Assembly (NCBI RefSeq): GCF_003860135.1
Contig: NZ_RQYN01000011.1
Span: 1 to 64,000 of the forward strand
DNA length: 64,000 bases
Direction of reading: 5' to 3'
DNA from: Tannerella forsythia
GTDB taxonomy: Bacteria; Bacteroidota; Bacteroidia; Bacteroidales; Tannerellaceae
Below the pieces are notes generated by a model. That model was not told the DNA's origin, did no database searches, and saw only the letters and a list, made by a program, of their open reading frames with translations. The position numbers were made by a program, and so were the translations under genes. Every line of letters starts with the position of its first letter. The stretch's first letter is position 1. This document shows, one piece after another, positions 46,441 to 53,383 of the stretch.

Positions 46441-47457
46441 ATGAAAACAACACATATACAAACCGTTTTTTTAACGATGTTATGCTTCTTAACGGCATGC
46501 AACCCGGCCAAAAGCAAGCAGACCGATGCTTCGGGAGACTCGCAAATCATCGAAACTCATCAGTATGCCGGCTTCGCGAGTGCCCATATTGTGGCGTATC
46601 AAAAAGACGGCCAAGTCTATTTTTACAATGTGGAAGCGGATGATCGGGTGCCTTTCACCGAAGAGACCGAAGAGGTTTTCAATCTCAAATTTGATCCGGA
46701 CGGACGTACCATGTATTATACCGTAGTGCGCGATGAACTGCTGTGGCTTCGCAAGGCTGTATTCTCCGACGCCGGAATAGAAATCAAAGATCTTTTGAAT
46801 CTGAACATCCCCAAAGACAAATGTATAACCGAAACGTACGGCGATAACAGTTTGCTGGAATACCGGAACGGAAAACTGCTTATCCGCAGCGATTTCAGTT
46901 GGGATGGATATGGTTTTGGAACATATCATATTTATACGATCGCAGACAACAGCCTGACAACGACGAGTGACTTCGAGGAGGTTGAAAAACGCTTCGGCAA
47001 ACTTTATCAGGAAGCGGACGACCGTTTCGAAACGGAAAACGAACACCTGTTTTACCTGCACAACGGAAACCGTATCTGCCTGACCGATCAATTGAACCTG
47101 AAAGCGATGGGAGAAGATTACGGCACCATCGAAGTCGATTATTTCAAACAGACCGTTTCGCCCGACGGATCCAAAGTCGCTTTTACGGCGATTAATTCGT
47201 TCGGCGATTTCGCGCATGGCCCGCTCTGTATCGCCGATGCGGACGGTAAACATCAGCAAAGACTGGGTGAAGACGGCGCGGCACAATATTTCCCATCGCA
47301 ATGGGCCGGCAACCAACTTGTCTTTGCTAACGACGAAGAGAGCGAATACGACGATGTCGGTGTCAAGGTACTTTACATCACGGACCCCGAAGAAAACAGT
47401 CCGATCGATCTTATCATCGGCGTAAAGAGTTTCGATGTTAAACAGCCTGTAAAATAA
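46441..47457 (+). CDS. Lipoprotein with TolB/beta-propeller-like repeats
   Basis: 338 residues. Lipobox LTAC (Cys 20). The body has WD/TolB-like strand blocks: VYFYNVEADDRVPFTEETEEVFNLKFDPDGRTMYYTV, QTVSPDGSKVAFTAIN and YFPSQWAGNQLVFANDEESEYDDVGVKVLYITDPEE. Probably a six-blade propeller for protein interaction in the periplasm or on the outer membrane. No catalytic signature. Ends 13 bp before the next lipoprotein gene. Confidence 0.75.
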   Translation: MKTTHIQTVFLTMLCFLTACNPAKSKQTDASGDSQIIETHQYAGFASAHIVAYQKDGQVYFYNVEADDRVPFTEETEEVFNLKFDPDGRTMYYTVVRDELLWLRKAVFSDAGIEIKDLLNLNIPKDKCITETYGDNSLLEYRNGKLLIRSDFSWDGYGFGTYHIYTIADNSLTTTSDFEEVEKRFGKLYQEADDRFETENEHLFYLHNGNRICLTDQLNLKAMGEDYGTIEVDYFKQTVSPDGSKVAFTAINSFGDFAHGPLCIADADGKHQQRLGEDGAAQYFPSQWAGNQLVFANDEESEYDDVGVKVLYITDPEENSPIDLIIGVKSFDVKQPVK

Positions 47458-47470
47458 GGAGAACAAGAAT

Positions 47471-48382
47471 ATGAAAACAATGATGTATTTGTTGGCGGGA
47501 GCGTTTCTGTGGACTTCCTGCAAGAACATGAACTCGTCGGGACAATCGGGAGAAAATACCGAAAACATCGTCAATCAAGAGGCGACTCTTATAGACAGTC
47601 TCGAAAAAAAACGGATCGCTTCGGATAATGAGTTGGAGCGTATCGATTTGCACCGACAGATTACCGACCTGAAATTCAAACATGCCACAGAGGATGAAAA
47701 AGGAAGCCTTTTCAACGATTTCACTACGTTCGTCTATGTGGAATTGGAGAATCTGAACGAAAAAGAATCCGATTATCTGGAACATTACTATGAATATCGG
47801 ATGAATGAGAATGGAGATCAGATCGAACCGCACGATTCCGTCAAACAGAAAGAAAAACGGTATACGGAAGTCGGTCTGGAATTTAAAGAAATGGGCGAAG
47901 GCATCGTTTCGATTGCACCGAGCGCGGCTCTTTTCGAAAACTATCTCAAACAATTGCCGATATACTATCAGGAGTATTGGCAATTATTGAGAGATGCTGA
48001 AAACGTTGTTGCCGATGCGGGGGTAATCGTTACTTGGCGAGAATTGGGCGACCTGATTGCCCGATACGAAGCATACGCGAAGACATATCCCGATCATATC
48101 GGTTTTTTCAAAGTACTTGCGGAAGATTATCAATTTCTTCAAAGCGCTTACATAACGGGTACGGATAATACGCCTATCGCTGACGACACAGGGATACTCG
48201 ATCCCGATCTGAAAACGGAATGGATGCGTTTCAGCAAAGCTTTTCCCGACAGTCCGACAACGAGCTTGATCAACATAGCGCTGGCTGAGAAGAATTACAA
48301 AGATCGCTACGTTATTTACCAAAAGATAAACAACGCACAACTTCAATCGAACGATCCGTTGATGCGTGAATACAACAAATAA
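47471..48382 (+). CDS. Helical lipoprotein, unknown
   Basis: 303 residues. Lipobox LWTSC (Cys 17). The rest is mostly helical and charged (LIDSLEKKRIASDNELERIDLHRQITDLKFK; VVADAGVIVTWRELGDLIARYEAYAKTYPDHIGFFKVLAEDYQFLQSAY), with a SAWA-like C-terminal part that may be TPR-related (FPDSPTTSLINIALAEKNYKDRY). No family recognised. A short hairpin follows at 48384-48405. Confidence 0.7.
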   Translation: MKTMMYLLAGAFLWTSCKNMNSSGQSGENTENIVNQEATLIDSLEKKRIASDNELERIDLHRQITDLKFKHATEDEKGSLFNDFTTFVYVELENLNEKESDYLEHYYEYRMNENGDQIEPHDSVKQKEKRYTEVGLEFKEMGEGIVSIAPSAALFENYLKQLPIYYQEYWQLLRDAENVVADAGVIVTWRELGDLIARYEAYAKTYPDHIGFFKVLAEDYQFLQSAYITGTDNTPIADDTGILDPDLKTEWMRFSKAFPDSPTTSLINIALAEKNYKDRYVIYQKINNAQLQSNDPLMREYNK

Positions 48383-48383
48383 C

Positions 48384-48408
48384 CAATCCGTTTATGATCG
48401 GATTGTTT
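48384..48408 (+). terminator. Hairpin between cluster genes
   Basis: CAATCCG (48384-48390) pairs with CGGATTG (48399-48405), eight-base loop, then TTTG. Weak terminator or mRNA stabiliser. Confidence 0.45.
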
Positions 48409-48463
48409 GTGAAAAACACTTCATAAAAATATGATAATAGAAACCTTTTAAAACAGAATCAAG

Positions 48464-49936
48464 ATGAAGAAGAACATGTATTATTTCGCAGTGGTGCTTT
48501 TGTTGGGAATAGCAATACCCACTCAAGCACAAGTTTCAGCCCGTCAGGGAAGAAACAGAGATGCCGACAGAGGAGGAGAGAGAGGCACAATGGCAAAGGC
48601 CACCGTCTCCTCAGGTAAAACCTACTATGTAAGTCCTAACGGCAGTGTACGTGCCGACGGACTCAGTAAAGATACGCCTTTGAAAGATTTGCAAAAAGCC
48701 ATCGACCTTGCCGAAGAAGGGTCTACCATTCTGGTGGCCGAAGGCAATTACTTGGGCAATATGGACAGAGGGTATATTGAATGCGGCCGATTCGGAAACG
48801 GTGCCGATGACGGGAAGTTCCTGAAATTTTACGGAGGCTATTCGTTGGATTTTTCAGAACGTGACCCAGTCAAATACATTACTAAAATTCAGCCCAACGA
48901 AAAATCGCCGCGCAGCATCGGTTCGGCCCTGTTCCATATTACGGCTCGACGCGCTTACGGCGATAAACGTCCGGCCGGCGAAGTAGTCGTCGACGGATTC
49001 ACGTTCGATGGCGGGGAATTCATCCAATACTACAAGCCCGACGTGAATGATCCCAGAACGGGGACTCCCAACAAGGAAGTGCTTACCGGTATGTTGATTC
49101 ACCCCGACGCGCAAGCCGGAAATTCCGTGGGAATATCGAAAGCCGACTGGCGCGCGTTGCACTTAACCGTCGAAGGGAAAGTAAAAATAACGAACTGCGT
49201 GTTTGTGAACTGTCGTTACTTCGGACTGCAAGGAGGAATGGGAGCCGGGCATATCGAAGCCAGCAATAACGTGTTCGTGGCCAACCGTTATGCCGCCTGC
49301 GAAATATGGGGAACGCTGGCTGCCGGCAGAGAAAACGAAATCTCACTCGATTTCCATCATAACACCGTACTGTTTTCGTGGCCGATCACGAAAGAATTTG
49401 AAACGATGGGACAAGGTTTCCGTTTTATGAACGGTATTCGTACCATCAACGTGTACAATAATATCTTTGCGTTCAATGCTCGGTGCGGGGTAGAACGTTG
49501 CCGATATGAAAACAAAAAAGAATACGAGAAACTGAAGCAAAGCAATTTGTACAATAATTATTTCCTTGGAAACATGTACGACCTTGAAATCTGCGACAGT
49601 TCCGTACCGATCAATGTACCGGCATCCCGTATCGAAGAAGCCGAAGAAATCGGGCCGAAATACGAAGGAAATAAAGAGATGCCGTTTGATCAGTCATTCA
49701 TTTCGGCCATAGATGCTCCGTACCTGAAAGGTTTTACCGAATTGAAAATATCGACTTCCGAGAGTTACGACGCGAACTCGTCGGCCAACCAGCTGAACCG
49801 TTTTCTCGGACTCAACCAGCAAGGTACGAGCACGACGCGCGTCAGCATGTTTGCCAATAAATACCCGTGGGAAAAAGCGCGTAATTTATTTGGCGCCGTG
49901 AAAGGTTACGGAGCGCAAACACCGGAGAAAAAATAA
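48464..49936 (+). CDS. Secreted right-handed beta-helix protein
   Basis: 490 residues with signal MYYFAVVLLLGIAIPTQAQ. Begins TYYVSPNGSVRADGLSKDTPLKDLQKAIDLAEEGSTILVAEGNY, the typical DUF1565/pectate-lyase-like N-cap, followed by coils such as VEGKVKITNCVFVNCRYFGLQGGMGAGHIEASNNVFVANRYAACEIWG and NVYNNIFAFNARCGVERC. Lyase or carbohydrate-binding activity cannot be assigned; surface-exposed or periplasmic. No T9SS-type C-terminal domain seen. Confidence 0.8.
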   Translation: MKKNMYYFAVVLLLGIAIPTQAQVSARQGRNRDADRGGERGTMAKATVSSGKTYYVSPNGSVRADGLSKDTPLKDLQKAIDLAEEGSTILVAEGNYLGNMDRGYIECGRFGNGADDGKFLKFYGGYSLDFSERDPVKYITKIQPNEKSPRSIGSALFHITARRAYGDKRPAGEVVVDGFTFDGGEFIQYYKPDVNDPRTGTPNKEVLTGMLIHPDAQAGNSVGISKADWRALHLTVEGKVKITNCVFVNCRYFGLQGGMGAGHIEASNNVFVANRYAACEIWGTLAAGRENEISLDFHHNTVLFSWPITKEFETMGQGFRFMNGIRTINVYNNIFAFNARCGVERCRYENKKEYEKLKQSNLYNNYFLGNMYDLEICDSSVPINVPASRIEEAEEIGPKYEGNKEMPFDQSFISAIDAPYLKGFTELKISTSESYDANSSANQLNRFLGLNQQGTSTTRVSMFANKYPWEKARNLFGAVKGYGAQTPEKK

Positions 49937-49949
49937 TCGAATAAATCGG

Positions 49950-50015
49950 GTCGGGGAGGAGCGCGAATAGAAGCACTGCATCATAAAAACATCCGCTACC
50001 TCCCGACTCTTATCT
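49950..50015 (+). terminator. Terminator-like hairpin after beta-helix gene
   Basis: GTCGGGGAGG (49950-49959) pairs with CCTCCCGAC (49999-50007), one bulge; a T-rich tract TCTTATCTTTT follows. Confidence 0.5.
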
Positions 50016-50021
50016 TTTAAT

Positions 50022-50729
50022 ATGAAAAGAAAAATGAAACAGCGAATGTTAAATTGGAGCATGGTCGTATGCGCCATCTTGCTGGTAGGTTGCAAGAACA
50101 TGGGGGCAACGACGTCGGACGGTGCGGCCGACAGTACGCAGGTAGCATCGGTCGAACAAACCCTCGAACTGCCCGCACTCAAACCCGAAGAGAAAATTGT
50201 ATTTGAAAACGATAAGGTGCGCATTGTCGAAGGGGAAATCGTCGAAACGGACGGTGGCGTGTATAACACCCTGTATATGCAACCTAAAAACGCGGCATAC
50301 AAACGGTTTAAGATCGAAGGTACGTTTCTTTCTTTCGAGAGCGTCGTTGGCGATGCTGTACTGGCCAGCGAAGGCACGGGAACGATACGCACCTTGTGGG
50401 TCTACAATCTGACTACGGGCGAGAAACTGCTCGAATTAGAATCATTTTCAGACTACGGAATCGTAATCGAAAACGATCATCAGTTTACTTTCTATCGATA
50501 CGACGACGCTTTCCCGCAAGTCTCTTGGAACGAAGAAAAGGCCGCGTGGGAGAATCGTAACCACGTGCCGGCCGAATTGCAGAACAGCGATTTGGAGGAA
50601 GCCAAAAAGAAAAGTCAGGAATATTTGTTTGGCGGACTTACGCTGATGGCGCATCAGAAAGTACAAGTCGATGTTCAAAAACGGAAAGCGACTCCGCTGA
50701 ACGAATACAAATGGAACTATATCGAGTAA
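50022..50729 (+). CDS. Lipoprotein, unknown
   Basis: 235 residues. Lipobox LLVGC (Cys 24). Beta-rich mature part with KIVFENDKVRIVEGEIVETDGGVYNTLYMQPKNAAYKRFKIEGTFLSFESVVG and GTIRTLWVYNLTTGEKLLELESFSDYGIVIENDHQFTFYRYDDAFP. The layout is reminiscent of a single domain of a propeller-like or lipocalin-like fold, but no family is recognised. Confidence 0.7.
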   Translation: MKRKMKQRMLNWSMVVCAILLVGCKNMGATTSDGAADSTQVASVEQTLELPALKPEEKIVFENDKVRIVEGEIVETDGGVYNTLYMQPKNAAYKRFKIEGTFLSFESVVGDAVLASEGTGTIRTLWVYNLTTGEKLLELESFSDYGIVIENDHQFTFYRYDDAFPQVSWNEEKAAWENRNHVPAELQNSDLEEAKKKSQEYLFGGLTLMAHQKVQVDVQKRKATPLNEYKWNYIE

Positions 50730-50733
50730 TGGT

Positions 50734-50778
50734 ATATCCGGGGGGAGTCGTAACGCAACGCCAACTTTCCCCCGATAT
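50734..50778 (+). terminator. Hairpin between cluster genes
   Basis: ATATCCGGGGGGA pairs with TTTCCCCCGATAT, imperfect long stem with about 20-nt loop, then CTCTATT. Possible terminator or processing site. Confidence 0.4.
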
Positions 50779-50804
50779 CTCTATTCATACTTAAACATGA
50801 AAAC

Positions 50805-51542
50805 ATGATGAAACGAATACTATGTATTTTGTTGTGCGTCTTATCCGCCGTCGGCGCATCGGCGCAGAACAACAAACAGGAAAACAGGAAAATAAACATT
50901 AAAGATGTTTTTCTGATGCTTCCCGACAACGCGTTCGGACCGTTCGGACATCCGGATTTTACGCTCGAAAAGCGGAAGGAAATGCTTCAAACCATCGGTC
51001 AACGGCCGGATATCAACGTCGAAAATTATGACGGTACTTACGCCTATATCGAGCTGTGCGACGAACGAAACGGTTATCTTTCCGCATTTTATTATTTTCC
51101 GGAAGGATATAAATACGAAATCTGTTACTGGAATCTCAAGGACGGACGGAAACTCGTTGCCGTCAACCAAGATGAAGGACACGGAGACATCCGTTTCTAT
51201 CTCTACGAAAACGGTAGCCTGACCGAAGACTTGTATTATGGTCCGGATATTTACAACGTGAAACTCGACGACTTCTTCGAAACGTCCCATCTCGACGAAA
51301 AGGAAAAGAACATCCTTCAGGATTTATTCGAAAACCGGATTGTTTTTCAACATGTACTTCCGCGTAAAGGCACCTCGATCGAAATGCGCATCGGCAGCAT
51401 TCCTTTCGATATGAGTTACGAATCCATGTTCGAAGAGGCCGGTCTGAAAGAAGAGAAGGTTGTGTATAAACATCTTATCTTTAAATGGGTAAACGAAGAA
51501 TGGGTCAAAGAGGTGCGAAAAGGAATTGGAACAGCTGAGTAA
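50805..51542 (+). CDS. Secreted protein, unknown (last of cluster)
   Basis: 245 residues with signal MKRILCILLCVLSAVGASA. It contains INIKDVFLMLPDNAFGPFGHPDFTLEKRKEMLQTIG, which resembles DUF3256-like Bacteroidales secreted proteins, and YAYIELCDERNGYLSAFYYFPEGYKYEICYWNLKDGRKLVAVNQDEGHGDIRFYLYENG, then acidic segments. No motif I can name with confidence. It ends 15 bp before the palindromic tandem array. Confidence 0.65.
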   Translation: MMKRILCILLCVLSAVGASAQNNKQENRKINIKDVFLMLPDNAFGPFGHPDFTLEKRKEMLQTIGQRPDINVENYDGTYAYIELCDERNGYLSAFYYFPEGYKYEICYWNLKDGRKLVAVNQDEGHGDIRFYLYENGSLTEDLYYGPDIYNVKLDDFFETSHLDEKEKNILQDLFENRIVFQHVLPRKGTSIEMRIGSIPFDMSYESMFEEAGLKEEKVVYKHLIFKWVNEEWVKEVRKGIGTAE

Positions 51543-51556
51543 ATGCTGTATGCGAA

Positions 51557-51802
51557 AACAACTTGCGGGAGATAAATCACAAGTGTGATTTGTTAGAAAC
51601 AATTTGCAGGAGATAAATCACAAGTGTGATTTATTAAAAACAGTTTGCGGGAGATAAATCACAAGTGTGATTTGTTAAAAACAATTTGCGGGAGATAAAT
51701 CACAACGGTGATTTATTAAAAACAATTTGTGGGAGATAAATCACAAGTGTGATTTATTACAAACAATTTGCGGGGAATAAATCACAACGGTGATTCATCA
51801 AA
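51557..51802. repeat. 41-bp tandem array of palindromes, six units
   Basis: Six units of exactly 41 bp start at 51557, 51598, 51639, 51680, 51721 and 51762. Each centres on a palindrome AAATCACA-AG-TGTGATTT (units 1, 2, 3, 5) or AAATCAC-AACG-GTGATTT (units 4 and 6), so the arms are kept while the centre varies. In units 2 and 5 the arms extend to 10 bp (ATAAATCACA/TGTGATTTAT). The rest of each unit (TTTGCGGGAG) is also conserved. 41 is not a codon multiple, so the array is not protein coding. Confidence 0.95.
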
Positions 51803-51849
51803 AAACAACGGCCCCCTCGTGATTTTCCGCCGCCATAAGAATAGAAAAA

Positions 51850-51887
51850 CAGGGAAGGCGAACACCTCGAACGGTCTGCCTTCCCTG
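51850..51887 (-). terminator. Intrinsic terminator of Xaa-Pro aminopeptidase gene
   Basis: Stem CAGGGAAGGC / GCCTTCCCTG with an 18-nt loop; on the minus strand it is followed by TTTTTC. It is 30 nt past the stop at 51917. Confidence 0.75.
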
Positions 51888-51916
51888 CTTGTTATCGATT
51901 GAAAAAGGATCCGCGT

Positions 51917-53296
51917 TTAGCCTTCTCGTAACGCTTCGACGGCGGCAACGCTACGGTCGATTTTTTTACCCAACAACTTCGATCCGTCAGGTGTAATAAG
52001 ATAATCTTCTTCGTTACGGATACCGCCGAAATCTTTGTATGTAACGACCTTGTCGTAGTTGATGAATTCCTCGAACATCTTCTCGCTCTTCCAGCGGTCA
52101 ATCAGTTCGGGGATAAAATAGATGCCCGGCTCGATGGTCAATACGAAACCGGCCTCCAGTTCGCGAGCCAGTCGCAACGACTTACGCCCGAACTGCTTGC
52201 TCTTCGGCTTCTCGTTATAGCCGACATAGACCTCGCCAAGGTTCTCCATATCGTGCACATCAAGCCCCATCATGTGTCCCAGTCCGTGCGGAAAGAAGAG
52301 CGCGTGCGCTCCGGCCTGCACGGCTTCGGCGGCATCTCCTTTCATCAGTCCGATCTGTTTCAATCCGTCGACAATCGTTGCGGCCGACAAATCATAAACT
52401 TCTTCGAAACGAATACCGGGACGCAGAGCGGCTACGGCTGCTTCGTGGCTGGCTACCTGAATTTCGTACACTTCACGCTGGCGGGTCGTATATTTCTTAT
52501 CGGCCGGCACGGTCGAGGAGAAATCGCCGGCATATCCCATTTCCGTCTCCGCGCCGGCGTCGACGAGGAATAAATCGCCGCTTTTCACCATGTTTCCGTG
52601 ATAATGGTTGTGCAGCGTTTGACCGTTTACCGTGGCGATGATCGGGAACGACAACCCGTAATTGTGCGAAGCCGCTACTTCCTGAATGGCCGCCGCCACC
52701 TCGCATTCGCGTATTCCCGGCCGAACCATCCGCATCGCTCTCAAGTGCATGTCGGCCGTTACGTTACACGCTTTTTCGATTTCTACGATTTCCTCGTCCG
52801 TCTTATAGTTACGCAGGTTCACAACCCCGCGGATAAACGCCACGGAAGGTTTTTCGGCGCCGGGCTCTATACCGAGCAGGCTCCAGAGTTTGATTTTATG
52901 TTCGGCGCGATAGCTGGGCAGATAATGAATCGTTTGACCTTTTTCGAGGGCGCCTTTTAGGTAGGTCGCCACTTGTCCCGAAGGTTGCACGTTCGTAATC
53001 CCTGCCGCCTCGCTTTTCTCGTGCAATGTCGGCTGTGTTCCCATCCAAACGATGGCGTCCATGGTCAGTTCATCGCCGAAGATGATCTCTTTGTTCTCGT
53101 CGATGTCAATGACGGCAGCCAATCCGGCATACGGCAGTCCGAAAAAGTACAGGAACGTCGAATCCTGTCGGAAGGGATACGTGTTATCTTCGTAGTTACA
53201 ACCCGCTTCATCGTTTCCGAGAAACAGTAACAACCCCGACCCCACAGCTTTTTTCAGGGCTTCCCGTCGTTGAATATAAGTCTCTTTCTTAAACAT
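51917..53296 (-). CDS. M24 Xaa-Pro aminopeptidase (PepP type)
   Basis: 459 residues, no signal. An N-terminal AMP_N domain (about 1-150: FKKETYIQRREALKKAVGSGLLLFLGN) precedes the pita-bread catalytic domain with all metal ligands: Asp/Asp in DLFLVDAGAETEMGYAGDFSSTV, His in FFPHGLGHMMGLDVHD, Glu in VLTIEPGIYF and Glu in FGGIRNEEDYLIT. It removes N-terminal residues preceding proline from peptides, in the cytoplasm. It pairs functionally with the POT importer. Divergent from the methylase gene. Confidence 0.93.
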   Translation of the reverse strand: MFKKETYIQRREALKKAVGSGLLLFLGNDEAGCNYEDNTYPFRQDSTFLYFFGLPYAGLAAVIDIDENKEIIFGDELTMDAIVWMGTQPTLHEKSEAAGITNVQPSGQVATYLKGALEKGQTIHYLPSYRAEHKIKLWSLLGIEPGAEKPSVAFIRGVVNLRNYKTDEEIVEIEKACNVTADMHLRAMRMVRPGIRECEVAAAIQEVAASHNYGLSFPIIATVNGQTLHNHYHGNMVKSGDLFLVDAGAETEMGYAGDFSSTVPADKKYTTRQREVYEIQVASHEAAVAALRPGIRFEEVYDLSAATIVDGLKQIGLMKGDAAEAVQAGAHALFFPHGLGHMMGLDVHDMENLGEVYVGYNEKPKSKQFGRKSLRLARELEAGFVLTIEPGIYFIPELIDRWKSEKMFEEFINYDKVVTYKDFGGIRNEEDYLITPDGSKLLGKKIDRSVAAVEALREG

Positions 53297-53325
53297 AACA
53301 ATGATTTTTTTTGAATTAAGTTAAA

Positions 53326-53333
53326 CAAAGGTA
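53326..53333 (-). promoter_or_regulatory. -7 box for Xaa-Pro aminopeptidase
   Basis: TACCTTTG on the minus strand, 29 bp upstream of the ATG. Confidence 0.65.
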
Positions 53334-53347
53334 CGGTATTTTTTTGT

Positions 53348-53355
53348 TACCTTTG
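53348..53355 (+). promoter_or_regulatory. -7 box for methylase gene
   Basis: TACCTTTG, 28 bp upstream of the ATG at 53384; divergent pair with the box at 53326. Confidence 0.65.
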
Positions 53356-53383
53356 TCAAGTCATCCTGAAAATTTGGAATAAA

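Noticed and set aside
46489-47574. 361-codon minus-strand frame across the propeller-like lipoprotein
   Set aside because: Antisense to a gene with signal peptide, lipobox and ordered strand repeats; no promoter or recognisable motif on the minus strand.
51557-51802. CRISPR array
   Set aside because: Units are contiguous 41-bp copies with no variable spacers and no cas genes nearby.
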